64,000 nucleotides of DNA from Galeruca laticollis (taxonomy: Eukaryota > Arthropoda > Insecta > Coleoptera > Chrysomelidae). Below the pieces are notes generated by a model. The model was given only the letters and a program-made list of their open reading frames with translations, was not told the origin of the DNA and ran no database searches. The DNA lies in assembly GCA_963921935.1 (NCBI GenBank), contig OY998177.1:10939754-11003753 (forward strand), in the 5' to 3' direction. Positions 48,251 to 58,965 of the stretch are shown in pieces (within the stretch, counting starts at the first letter, position 1; the number at the start of each line of letters is the position of its first letter). A program made the position numbers and the translations under genes.

Positions 48251-50053
48251 GTAGGTTATCTCTTCTCGCGTAGTGATTTCCAATGGCGTGGATATCGGTC
48301 AGTAAAATCTCTGATCGGAGTTCGTTCCGCAACTAACTTATTTGGAGGAATATGTTTTCCTCGCGAATCCGCCTCTATATACCCATCTGTTGAGGCGATA
48401 AATTTCGAAACAAGAAGATTTACTTGATTATACGTTAAGTCATGTAATCTGGAAAAAAAATTGCATAACACTATCTTTTCAGGTCCAAGTTGAATTGAAT
48501 AAACTATAGTTACTTTTCTGTCATGCTCTTTTCCTCCTTTTGTATCTCTACCTTTCGACCAATATTTGCATGGGGTACATGTCATACGTTCACACAGAAC
48601 TTGCTTTCGAAGTTCTGGAGATTTCTTGAGATAATTCGATCAAACCATATTCTGTTGTTCTGGTGGACATTTTTCAAATCGTTTTTTTTTCAGCACTGAC
48701 CTATGGGACTGAACTCTTTTCCTGAGAATACAATACCCTTTCGATTTTTATAAGGGAGTCCTGACTGCTTCTTGTGAAGTTCTTCCTCGCGTAGTCGGAT
48801 ACTCCATATTCTTTTCATGTTCGCAAATTTTGTAACAACTTTTATTTTAGTATCATTGTCTGTTAAGTGTACAGGGTGCCCCAAATTGGTATGTTTTGCA
48901 GGGTATCTCGTTAACTAGAAGAGATAGAAGACAAGATGTTATGACTTCTTTTTTTGTTATAGTAACGATAGCCTAATTAAATCTTAAGTTACTCCCTGCA
49001 GTTGGAAGATACAGGGCGATTATTGAAAACTGTCGAAAACTACAAGGTACTATAACTTCTTAATTAAGAAAAATATAAAAAAAACGTTATAAAAACTTTT
49101 GATAGATATAATATTAAAGACTCCAGTGGCGCACAGATTTTTTTGTTAGGAAGCTCACTAAGGAAATATGCAAACTTATGTTGTTTTAAATGAGACACCC
49201 TGTATATTTTGACGTTTTTCGTTTCCTTCTTCAATTCTCATTCACCTGATATAACATATTATATATCCATTTTCAATGGTGCAAATAAACCATTTATGGA
49301 TGTTATCAGGTGAAGCACCCTTAAAAAATTGAACACTCAGTAACGAAATTTAACATTTTATTATAAGTATACTGATGGGTGACAATTTTATTTATTAAAA
49401 TTACAATTAATTAAACCTAAAACCAGATTAAAAAAATTAAAACAACAAACTTATGAAACAACAAGAAATATTGTAACAACTACGCTACCTATAACTAATT
49501 TTATTAGAATGTAAAAATTACATTAAAGGTTCAAAATGTCCTCCGATTTGTTGTAATAATAATTGACACCTTTTTCTTACTGATCTTACATCATTGAAAA
49601 TGTGCACTGTCTTCATTTTTCTAAATGCGGCATGAATATTTTGTACTAAATCTTCCCTATTCTCAAAGTTAGTCTTGTAAATATAATTTTTTAAAATCCC
49701 CAAATAAAAAAATCAGGAGGATTTACTTCCGGAGAACGAAGGGGCCACCTAACCGGTCCATATGTACCAATCCACCGATTAGAAGATTTTTCGTTTAAAT
49801 AATCTCCAATGAATAGAGCATTATGGGCAGGTGCTCCATCTTGTGGGAACCAAAATGTGTCCCTATCAGCCAACACTTCTTCCTCCAAAAGTTGGTATAA
49901 GTTTATTTCCAAGATATCTATATATTCAGCAGCAGTTAGTTTATCATCAAATATATGATAAACTAATTTATTATGTTTGACAAAACCACTAACGTTAAAT
50001 TGAGTGAATGGAAACGACGAATACTCGGTGTGTATTAGTTTATTACTTTCAGA

Positions 50054-50091
50054 CTAAGCGCTTTCGGCTGTTAAGCCATTATCAAAGCCGT
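50054..50091 (-). ncRNA. Hammerhead-ribozyme-like fold, left arm of palindrome
   Basis: Minus strand: helix I GGCT (50088-50091) with AGTC (50054-50057, one G-U pair). Core TTGATAA, extra T, helix II GGCT/AGCC with loop TAAC. GAA is followed by palindromic AGCGCT and T at position 17. Core positions 3 and 8 are U and A. Confidence 0.5.
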
Positions 50092-50869
50092 CCTATGAAA
50101 AATTACAAAGATTGTGAAATTTTGAAAAACAATTTTAAAAAGGTTGAACTTACGTCATTTAAAAAAGTAGTTGTCAAAGCCATCAAGTTGATCAAAAACA
50201 ATACTCAAGATAGAATCATCGTTATGATTGAGTCATTGGAACAAAACATTAAAATACCCTATTGTAAGGGTGTAAAATTATAATTCACATAATGTAAATT
50301 CACTCAAAATTAAAAAACTGAATTAAAACAGATGACAAGTTTGACATTAGAATTACGGTGGCTAATAAGCCAGCGCGCCGTAAAAACAAGTGCATGACAA
50401 TACAACATATTTACACGACGAACACTGAATCAAAAGCATGATTGAAAAGATGGAAAAATTCTATAGTGAACTGAAAATTGTAGGGAACCCCGAATATTAC
50501 ATTTATTTTTAAATTTGAAAATGAAGTTAAAGATGTGAATAAAGCAAAAAAATTGAAAAACTCTATTCAAATTCAATTCCCAACATTCATCCAATAGCAA
50601 AATCCCCCTCATCCCTCAGCTGCATACTGAAACTGAATTAAGAGGTTGGATCCATTCCTCAGCCAGTCAGGAACAAGCGTAGTAACCTAAACGTGCGAAA
50701 TGCTAGATAACATAAATCAAATATTTAGTTGTAAATGCATCCATGGAGGAGCTTATATAATCTATTGACTAAGGTGGAAGAAATACGCTGGCAAGGTGAA
50801 CCCAACAACCGACAGTCTCACATATGAATTAGATGTAATGGCATAGTGATTGTGACCTAATGGACCAAA

Positions 50870-51363
50870 CTATGTCCATACATAGCCCGACGTCAAGAAC
50901 AGAATGTGATTATGAATTTAAGTCAGTTGATACAAACCTAGACCCATACTAGGCATGTACAAGAAGAGAAGAAATCATAGGAGTATGTTAAGAGTGGAAG
51001 GGGTAGGACAGAATGTGATAAGAGCTGCAAGATAAAGAATTGGTAAGTATGACAAACCTAGATCCGTACTAGGCATGTACAGGAAGAAACGGGGTGGGGT
51101 GTAAGGAGAAGACAGAGAAGGCGTGTAGTTATAACAAACCTAGATCCATACTAGGCATGCATAGAAGAGAAGAAACAAAGTTTATAAAGAGAAGAAAGGA
51201 TAGCAGCCATGCCATGGCTGTGACAAACCTAGATCCATACTAAGACCGTCAAGAACCAGGCATGCGTAAAATAATAAGAAAATAAGGGAAAGTGAAAAGG
51301 AGGATGATTTGCTCAAGTTATTACGTAGCTTATATGCTTAACCAAACTATGACCCATACATAG
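50870..51363. repeat. Array of six hairpins with constant loop and changing stems
   Basis: Hairpins lie at 50870-50885, 50937-50953, 51057-51073, 51139-51155, 51238-51254 and 51347-51363. Four have stem CCTAG/CTAGG (the fifth ends CTAAG) and two have CTATG/CATAG. The loop keeps a CCATA or CCGTA core, and CAAAC precedes each. The mirror set lies in the right arm (51438-51931). The paired stem changes suggest structure is selected. Confidence 0.75.
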
Positions 51364-52711
51364 CCTGGTGTCTAAAAATGTGAGAAGTGAATAAGTTTGC
51401 TCAACCTTGTTCACTTCTCACATTTTAGACACCAGGCTATGTATGGGTCATAGTTTGGTTAAGCATATAAGCTACGTAATAACTTGAGCAAATCATCCTC
51501 CTTTTCACTTTCCCTTATTTTCTTATTATTTTACGCATGCCTGGTTCTTGACGGTCTTAGTATGGATCTAGGTTTGTCACAGCCATGGCATGGCTGCTAT
51601 CCTTTCTTCTCTTTATAAACTTTGTTTCTTCTCTTCTATGCATGCCTAGTATGGATCTAGGTTTGTTATAACTACACGCCTTCTCTGTCTTCTCCTTACA
51701 CCCCACCCCGTTTTTTCCTGTACATGCCTAGTATGGATCTAGGTTTGTCATACTTACCAATTCTTTATCTTGCAGCTCTTATCACATTCTGTCCTACCCC
51801 TTCCACTCTTAACATACTCCTTTGATTTCTTCTCTTCTTGTACATGCCTAGTATGGGTCTAGGTTTGTATCAACTGACTTAAATTCATAATCACATTGTG
51901 TTCTTGACGTCGGGCTATGTATGGACATAGTTTCGTCCATTGGGTCACAATCACTATGCCATTACATCTAATTCATATGTGAGACTGTCGGTTGTTGGGT
52001 TCACCTTGCCAGCGTATTTCTTCCACCTTAGTCAATAGATTATATAAGCTCCTCCATGGATGCATTTACAACTAAATATTTGATTTATGTTATCTAGCAT
52101 TTCGCACGTTTAGGTTACTACGCTTGTTCCTGACTGGCTGGGGAATGGATCCAACCTCTTAATTCAGTTTCAGTATGCAGCTGAGGGATGAGGGGGGATT
52201 TTGCTATTGGATGAATGTTGGGAATTGAATTTGAATAGAGTTTTTCAATTTTTTTGCTTTATTCACATCTTTAACTTCATTTTCAAATTTAAAAATAAAT
52301 GTAATATTCAGGGTTCCCTACAATTTTCAGTTCACTATAGAATTTTTTCATCTTTTCAATCATGCTTTTGATTCAGTGTTCGTCGTGTAAATATGTTGTA
52401 TTGTCATGCACTTGTTTTTACGGCGCGCTGGCTTATTAGCCACCGTAATTCTAATGTCAAACTTGTCATCTGTTTTAATTCAGTTTTTTAATTTTGAGTG
52501 AATTTACATCATGTGAATTATAATTTAACACCCTTACAATAGGGTATTTTAATGTTTTGTTCCAATGACTCAATCATAACGATGATTCTATCTTGAGTAT
52601 TGTTTTTGATCAACTTGATGGCTTTGACAACTACTTTTTTAAATGACGTAAGTTCAACCTTTTTTAAATTGTTTTTCAAAATTTCACAATCTTTGTAATT
52701 TTTCATAGGAC

Positions 52712-52749
52712 GGCTTTGATAATGGCTTAACAGCCGAAAGCGCTTAGCC
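52712..52749 (+). ncRNA. Hammerhead-ribozyme-like fold, right arm of palindrome
   Basis: Helix I is GGCT (52712-52715) with AGCC (52746-52749), fully Watson-Crick. Core TTGATAA (52716-52722), extra T, helix II GGCT/AGCC (52724-52735). GAA is followed by AGCGCT (52739-52744) and T at position 17. Confidence 0.5.
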
Positions 52750-54736
52750 TGAAAGTAATAAACTAATACACACTGAGTATTCGTCGTTTTCATTCACTCA
52801 ATTTACATCTAGTGTGTACACCATATCCACAGGCATTTTTACTAACGTTAAAGCCGAATCTGCATTGTCTCCTGATCCCCTGAACTAAGTGTGGATTTGA
52901 ATAATTCCAATATAGTTCATTATTTCTGTTAAATATTTCTACACTGCTTATGCGAGCTTCATCGCTAAATATTACCTTTGAATAAAAATTTGGCTGTTCA
53001 TTACATTTTCCTACATACCACTGTGCAAATTGTGTTCTTCTCAAAAAATCGTTTGGGTATAATTTTTGACGGACGGATGTCCGATAAGGCCTAAATTTAT
53101 ATTTCTTTAAAATCCTTCCTGCAGTAGTTTTTGGAACACCTATTTCATTTTCAATTTGACGCCGAGAAGATTCATGATGTGCTTGGATATATCCCGATGT
53201 ATTTACCTCTCTTTCTTCATGATTATTTTCGTATTTACGCCGTGGTTTCACAAAACATCCATACTCGATTAAATCTGAATCGAGTTTTTTAAAAATTCTC
53301 TTGTCAGGTTGCCTTCTTTCTGGATATCGTTGAAAATATAATTCAGACGCATCACTAACATTCTTTTGACATTCAATATATGCCACATACATATCATATT
53401 TTTCATAATTTTCAAAATTCATGTTGTTGACAAAACTGCACGTCGTAAAATTAATTCTGACAGGTAACACAGGTTTTGTTTTATTTTCCATGGTAAGAGG
53501 ACCAAAGCCTACTTGATGAAATGAACATTCTTATAAGATATAACAATCATGTCAATTGAGGTAAACAAACTGTAATATAACAACATATCAGGTTAAAGAT
53601 AATTAGAAATAAAAGTGAAATCGGTAAGAAAATACAGACGCCTCATTTCGTGATGTTATTTACCAAAAAACGGATTCAATAATTTCAAAATAATAATAAT
53701 ATAGGTACTTAAAATCAATATCAGCTATATTTACCTATTTTGTTTTTATTTCACTGATTTTATTTTTCGTTATGCTGAATTAGTTGAAGATTATTTAAAC
53801 GAAAAGCTTTTTAATCGATGAAAACGGAGGACATTTTAAACATTCAATGTAATTTTTACATTCTAATAAAATTAGTTATGGGTAGATTACTTGTTACAAT
53901 ATTTCTCGTTGGTTTATAAGTCTATTGTTTTTATTTTTTTAATATGGTTTCATTTTATAATAATTAAAATTTTGATAAATAAAATTGTCACCCATCAGTA
54001 TCCTTATAAGAAAATGTTAAATTTCGTTACTGAGTGTTCAATTTTTCAAGTGTCTTACACCTGAAAACATCCATAAATGGTTTATTTGCTCTGTAGCTCC
54101 AACTATTGAAAATGGATATATAATATCACATATCAGGTGAATGAGAAGTAAAAAAGGAAACGAAAAACGTCAAAATATACAGGTTGTTTCATTTAAATAT
54201 ATTTCCTTAGTGAGCCCCCTAACAAAAAAATTCTGTGCGCCATTGAAATTTTCAATATCATATCTATCAAAAGTTTTTATACCGTTTTTTTCTATATTTA
54301 TCTTAATTAAAAAGTTATAGTACCTTGTAGTTGTCGACAGTTTTCAATAATCGCCCTGTATCTTCCAACTGCAGGGAGTTACTAAAGATTTAATTAGGCT
54401 ATCGTTACTTTAACAAAAAAAGAAGCTATAACATTTTAACTGCATTTCTTCTTCTAGTTTATGAGATACCCTGCAAAACACACCAATTTGGGACACCCTG
54501 TACATCAATCTCTACATCTTAAGGATTTTCTAAAAAGAAAATATAGAATAATCAAATCAATCAGAGAATTTCACCTTCGGAATCTTACCCTCCTAAATAT
54601 GTTCAGTTATTCTTGTTAACCGATGAGAATCATTGTCTTCTTGAAACCAACAAGAATCGTTATCGGAATCATCTTGTTTCTATGGAAATGAACGCTTTAA
54701 ATAACCGAGATTTTAACAAGAATATTTTCCAACATA

Positions 54737-55157
54737 CATTACCCAACAAATCTTCCCAATCCACTCTGGTTTTACTTGATTGTGGTACTGCATCAATTTC
54801 ACCTATTTGACCACTTTTATTCTCTTCAAGAGACAATCTTTTGTTGGAAATAGAGTCATTTCTCTTTCGGTTAACAAAATCCATATGAGACCCATTCATG
54901 TTCACCTACAAATTGTACAAAGAAAAATGGTAGTTACTAGTTTTAGTTAAAAATTCAATTGATTACACATTCACATTTGACGATATTTTCCATCTTACAT
55001 TATCGGGCAAGTCGTTGAAATCAATTCCCGTTTTACTTGAACATAGTCCCGTATTAACTTCATTAATTTGTTGACGTTCAAGAGGCAATTTTACGTTGGA
55101 CACAGAAGCGAGGTGTTGAAGGTCAACACAATCCATTTGAGACCCATCAATGTACCC
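54737..55157 (-). CDS. Two tandem homologous exons of the disrupted gene
   Basis: Exon a (about 55157-54990) follows TTGTATTTAG and reads GYIDGSQMDCVDLQ..., ending FNDLPDN before GTAAGA. Exon b (about 54910-54737) follows AATTTGTAG and reads NMNGSHMDFVNRKR..., ending WEDLLGN before GTATGT. The two peptides align end to end (DGSQMD/NGSHMD, SSKTGIDFNDLPDN/SSKTRVDWEDLLGN), so one arose by exon duplication. Boundaries are by eye. The family is not recognised; from position they may belong to the DUF7869-type gene. Confidence 0.55.
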
Positions 55158-55199
55158 CTAAATACAAAAACTATTTTATTCGCTAGCATTGGTTGAAGG

Positions 55200-56160
55200 C
55201 TATTTTCTACGATTCAACCATTTGTTAAAAAAACATAGAATATAAACAATATCTTCAATAAATTTTTGAATGAAAAAAATGTTGGTCTTTTGATTATTAC
55301 ACTAAAAATATCAAAATTGGCCCTATCGCATTTGGCCACACACCGTATATTTATATACGTTCTTTCGTATATCAATATTATAATAATGTATGTTCAATTT
55401 TGAAAAATTCATTTTAACGCGAGCCATTTCTGTCAGTAGGTGTCCTGTACTTTCTGGAAAATTCTTAGCTTCCTGACCTTTTCATAATAATTGAGATAAT
55501 AAAGCAGGTTAACAACAATGCGTCATGAACAGACCTCGAAAAAAAGGTTGTTCACACTTATTGCAAATCATATGGACGAACTAAAAACTTTTGTCGTAAA
55601 ATAATTTGGTAACTTCCAAACACAGTTTATTAATAACCATAAAAATTAACACCGAACATGTCCACATATTTTTGTTTAGATTTAAATCACTGTAATCGAA
55701 AATGGTAGATGGCAAAATCGGATATGTTTACAAGTATGTGTTTGACATCTTAAAAATATATTACTGTTTGGGTTATTTGAATGATTAAAAAGGATATATG
55801 TCAACATATTTGGTTTTAACATCTTTCAATACGAAAAATTTATGAGGATATTGAGTAGTATGATACTCTTATTTCGACATATATTATTTTGCCCCGTCTA
55901 CAACTTACCAAAGTAGAAATGTGCTATGTGGCAAATACAATGTTTAAACATATAGGGTATTACCATCGTACACAATCTCGTAATTCGACATACCTACTCG
56001 TATATACTTCTGTCACAACGAAAATAAATCGTAGGTGCAAGCTACAGATTGTCCTGGTTTTGCCAACTTATAGATAGATAGAACATATTGGTATAAAAGT
56101 CGGAGAATGGTGAAAAATCGACATATTTGGTTTTACCCTCTAACCACTGACCTTATAACA
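55200..56160. other. AT-rich non-coding DNA
   Basis: No recognised feature. The frame at 55889-56077 has no motif. Confidence 0.5.
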
Positions 56161-56165
56161 ACGGC

Positions 56166-56590
56166 ATGGAGAAGGAACGTTTAACAATTACTACAAATCG
56201 TATTACGTTTTATGAAGGCAACACATTCGCCAAGATAGAAAATTTAAAGTTTTACACGGAGGTACGGAAGAATATCACTTTAACCCAAGAGGATATGGCT
56301 CAAATTAAAAACATTATCATGCAGAAGATAAAATATCATATCAAATTTAGACATTATCAACGCTCATAAGAAATTACCGAAGGAACAGAAATGGTAATAG
56401 CCGTTAGAAAGTAAGTTAATTACAGGGAGGGAAGACTTCGTTACATATTGAAGGTTGAAAATTCGGAAATCTTCTATTGCACGAACTACTGGTTGGAAAT
56501 GAACCTAAGTTATAGAATTATGATAGACATAGATAAAATTAGACATACGCTTAATAGAAAAATGGAAAGAGTTGTATTATGTGTGTAATA
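56166..56590 (+). pseudogene. Small coding-like region with polyadenylation signal, unknown family
   Basis: Frame 56166-56369 (67 codons) starts MEKERLTITTNRITFYEG and has FYTEVRKNITLTQEDMAQIKN. That pattern is faintly like a PC4-type single-strand DNA-binding domain (strand-rich, then LT..x..LK helix), but I would not assert it. A second open stretch (about 56424-56590) reads RYILKVENSEIFYCTNYWLEM and is separated by a stop and a frame change. AATAAA follows at 56621. It looks like a short intronless gene or TE ORF with one or two lesions. Confidence 0.4.
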
Positions 56591-56769
56591 TTTGTTTATA
56601 TCATACTTAACATGCTATTATTGTGAATAAAAACTATTAGAAGAAAAGATAGTGTTGTGTTACTGCTTTGTTTAGCAATACCAGTGTATTATTTCTATTT
56701 CCTTAATATATAGGTGCAGGAAGGGGGCCACGCAGGTCCCGACATATTAGATGACACATTTTTAGTGAT

Positions 56770-56836
56770 GGAAGGGTTGGTGGTCGCCGAAACTGCTTCG
56801 CTGAAAGTAAAGTAATGTGGTTTTCTTACCCATATG
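56770..56836 (-). repeat. Dispersed about 60-bp motif, copy 2
   Basis: Inverted relative to 38277-38345: AAAACCACATTACTTTAC, TTTCAGCGAAGCAGTTT, GGCGACC. It lies about 180 bp after the small coding region. In both places the motif adjoins an unrecognised coding remnant. Confidence 0.6.
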
Positions 56837-57291
56837 AGAGGTCTATTTCAACTATACTTAATTTTATCCCAAATATATGAATTCGACACAGAAGCGCGTC
56901 CTCTGTTGGATTATTCCTCTGTTTTATATTGTCTTTTGTTTAAAATAATAAACAAATATCCTCGCATCATAATGTCTTTTTGTAACAACTCTATACAATA
57001 ATAACGTAGAAAATGTCTTTTTAACATATTCAGATTACGCTCAGAATCCTATACTAATTTTTCGTTGCAAGATCTTAATTACAAATTTTTAAGGCTTATG
57101 GCCATACCAGGTGTAACGTAGATAATGCCTTTTTAACTTTTATCAGAATACACTCAGTGTAACATAATAATTTTTCGTTGTGCGATCTCAATTAAAACAT
57201 AAAATTGATACAAGTAATTATTGTTTTAAATCAAACTTACTGTTTCTAGTTAACTCCACAGTATATTGAGAAATGTTAAAAATTATGAAAA

Positions 57292-57334
57292 ATTGACAAC
57301 TGTTTGGATATTAACTGAATATCATCGTCAGAAT
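57292..57334 (-). ncRNA. Degenerate hammerhead-like fold
   Basis: Minus strand: core CTGACGA (57325-57331) and extra T. Helix II is extended, GATATT/AATATC with loop CAGTT. The GAAA box reads CAAA (G12 lost), then ACAGTTGT and C. Helix I is ATT (57332-57334) with AAT (57292-57294). Probably inactive. It aligns with the intact copy at 22.1 kb. Confidence 0.5.
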
Positions 57335-57724
57335 GACAGAAGTTACATTTCATTTGATGCCTACCTGATGTTTAATTATTTTTGGCTAGTCTAAGAAGTG
57401 ACCTCTTGTGATTGACGTAATATATGTTAAAAGACAAATTACAAATATTAAAGCTTAGATATTATTAGCCCTATGGGGATATCCTGGATATCATTTTTTC
57501 CAATTAAGATCAGTATAACTGTGCAATGATATAGAAAACCAGGAAAACTCTATCTGCTGATCTTTACAATTATCACTTAAGAAGACAATTTAAAAGTGGA
57601 GAACTCCCTAGATTTATCTGTTCATTGACGACTTCATATTATGGGTTTCTTAAGAAGTGTCTTCTAATTTCCAATTCTTCAAGGAAATCCAGTTCTTGTT
57701 TCATATCACAAATATGTAGTACTT

Positions 57725-58111
57725 CTAGCTCTGTGTTGATGTCAATGAATGATTGGTGTCAAGTAGATATCTGGCGTAGTGGGATTTATCTGGTTGTTTG
57801 AATCTGTATGCTCGTACTCGTAAGTGTTCACTGTATCGGATTTCAAAATGTCTAAGGGTCTGACCCAAATAGACAGCATTACATTCTGGACATTTAAGTT
57901 TGTATATACCAGATTTCTTTAATGGTGAAATTTTTGTTTTCACATTTAACAATTTTGTACTTATGTTACTTTCTGTTTTAAAAGGAATCGTTGTATTTTT
58001 TGCTAAAGATTTTATCTTTGAAATATTATTAGAAATATTTCTTGCCTGCGAAATGGTTTTAAAAGTTTTTATTTCTTTAGTTTGTTTAGGAAATAATAAT
58101 TGTAATGCCAA
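57725..58111 (-). CDS. PLE GIY-YIG endonuclease, partial
   Basis: 128 open codons. After a basic linker (FKTISQARNISNNISK), the nuclease reads GIYKLKCPECNAVYLGQTLRHFEIRYSEH: GIY, the CPEC cysteine pair, YLGQ in place of YIGQ, and the catalytic Arg. The end is LLDTNHSL. The rest of the domain (LEVLHICDMKQELDF-like) follows in another frame to about 57650. It is the same family as the plus copy at 58523-58744. Confidence 0.85.
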   Translation of the reverse strand: MALQLLFPKQTKEIKTFKTISQARNISNNISKIKSLAKNTTIPFKTESNISTKLLNVKTKISPLKKSGIYKLKCPECNAVYLGQTLRHFEIRYSEHLRVRAYRFKQPDKSHYARYLLDTNHSLTSTQS

Positions 58112-58965
58112 TTTTTCCTCTATATTTACTAATTAGTTTATTTATCTTATGTAATGGGTAACCGTTGGATGTTGCTATTTGTTTAATTCTGTTAATCTCT
58201 CTATCAAAATTACATTATTTCATAGGAACAGAAAATGCTCTATGTATCATTGAATTATATTCAGCTAGTTTATGGGACATGGGATGATTGGAACTGTATG
58301 GAATAGTCACATCAGTGTGTGTTGGTTTTCGGTGAATCGAATAATCAAGTACATTATTAACTGTTTGAATTTTTAAATCAAGAAAATTGATTGAACTATT
58401 CACTTCAACTTCTAATGTAAATTTAATTTTGAGGTGTAAATTATTAATGTGGTTCACTACTCATAAAACAAGCTATATCTGGTATATACAAACTTAAATG
58501 TCCAGAATGTAATGCTGACTATTTGGGTCAGACCCTTAGAAATTTTGAAATACGATACAGTGAACACTTACGAGCATACAGATTGAAACAACCAGATAAA
58601 TACCACTGCGCCAGATATCTACTTGACACCAATCATTCATTGACACCTAACACAGAACTAGAAGTACTACATACTTGTGATAAGAAACAAGAACTGGATT
58701 TCTTTGAAGAAGTGGAAATTAGAAGACACTTAAGAAACCCATAATATGAAGTTGTTAATGAACAGATAAATCTAGGGAGTTCTCCACTTTTAAACTGTCT
58801 TTTTAAGTGATAATTTCTAACATTTTTCAATATACTGTGTAGTTAACTAGAAACAGTAAGTTTCATTTAAAACAATAATATAAGTAGATTTCACAAAGTA
58901 AGGGTCGAGACAGTTAATTTAATACAAGTAGTATTCAGAAAAAGGTATTTCCAATTACCGAGTAT

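Larger units (their letters stand above)
49988..52852. mobile_element. 2.8-kb palindromic element with 12-bp TSD (PLE-derived inverted dimer)
   Basis: ACTAACGTTAAA flanks the insert at 49988-49999 and 52841-52852. Arms 49998-51391 and 51410-52803 are each 1,394 bp, nearly identical but not perfectly so, around an 18-bp spacer. The right end has about 37 extra unique bases (52804-52840). Each arm holds a hammerhead-like fold near its outer end, a mirrored 91-codon open frame (50008-50283 and 52518-52793) with no recognisable domain, and six hairpins with a CCATA-type loop. The variable-length TSD and the ribozyme-like ends point to a PLE or retrozyme-type origin. Confidence 0.8.
49518..53491 (-). 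pseudogene. Rosa-like mariner transposase split by a palindromic insert
   Basis: The N-terminal part (53491-52853) has the DUF4817 helix-turn-helix (NYEKYDMYVAYIECQ, RYPERRQPDKRIF, DLIEYGCF), a second helix-turn-helix region (NEIGVPKTTAGRILKK) and the first catalytic Asp (VIFSDEARISS). It ends at FGFNVS, and the same codons recur at 49999-49988 in the target duplication. The gene then continues with GFVKHNK, FPQDGAPAH (second Asp) and NPPDFFIW (third Asp), 41 residues apart. A frameshift follows near 49690 and the end is GGHFEPLM at 49518, inside the TIR. The DDD triad is intact, so the main lesions are the insert and one frameshift. Confidence 0.92.
48872..54500 (-). mobile_element. Rosa-like mariner (DD41D) with 676-bp TIRs, copy B
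   Basis: The left arm 48872-49547 and right arm 53825-54500 are inverted copies of identical length. TA flanks both ends (48870-48871 and 54501-54502) inside a coding exon. Termini are CAGGGTGCCCC and GGGACACCCTG. As in copy A, each arm contains an inner inverted copy of the terminal motif (ending TA at 49203-49204 and starting after TA at 54178-54179). A 2.84-kb palindromic insert splits the transposase. It is a different family from copy A by sequence. Confidence 0.95.
46403..55160 (-). pseudogene. DUF7869-type gene, disrupted by nested transposons
   Basis: Pieces on the minus strand: two N-terminal exons (55157-54990, 54910-54737), an exon start near 54520, then 48869-48256 (FSGKEFSPIG, CKYWSKGRDT, DSRGKHIPPNKL), 47637-47130 (DLQQVLPAPFLTN) and the DUF7869 core 47174-46716 with TTYSDTFGGQNRN, LLLGHTRLDCDSDH and VPRDWLQF. 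It ends NELEDNLDSETED then TGA at 46403-46405. The conserved Asp/Gln/Asn and GH..D residues suggest a nuclease-like or transposase-like fold; that is inference, and function is unknown. The family is recurrent in arthropods. Breaks: a rosa-like mariner at the TA at 48870, an insert at 47638-48250, and frameshifts. The link between the 54.5-55.2 kb exons and the rest rests on position and strand. Confidence 0.65.
57245..58890. mobile_element. Head-to-head pair of Penelope-like copies
   Basis: The minus copy (about 58456 to 57245) has RT thumb (INFLDLKIQ, YSIHRKPTHTD, 58457-58215), then a GIY-YIG domain (58111-57725: GIYKLKCPECNAVYLGQT), then UTR and a hammerhead-like fold. The plus copy (58457 to about 58890) starts with GIYKLKCPECNADYLGQT and runs through the GIY-YIG end (58523-58744) into the same 3' UTR, but lacks the fold. 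Both copies end in TATACTGTGNAGTTAACTAGAAACAG. They meet at about 58456. Confidence 0.88.

Noticed and set aside
50870..51363. CRISPR-like array
   Set aside because: Repeats are short imperfect hairpins with irregular spacing in a eukaryotic TE, with no leader or cas genes.
50008..52793. Mirrored 91-aa ORFs in both palindrome arms
   Set aside because: Identity follows from the inverted repeat. The first 30 codons overlap the ribozyme-like fold and no domain is visible, so not called as genes.
49988..52852. Palindrome as an assembly artefact
   Set aside because: Arms differ at scattered positions, a 12-bp TSD is present and one end has unique sequence; an artefact would give identical arms.
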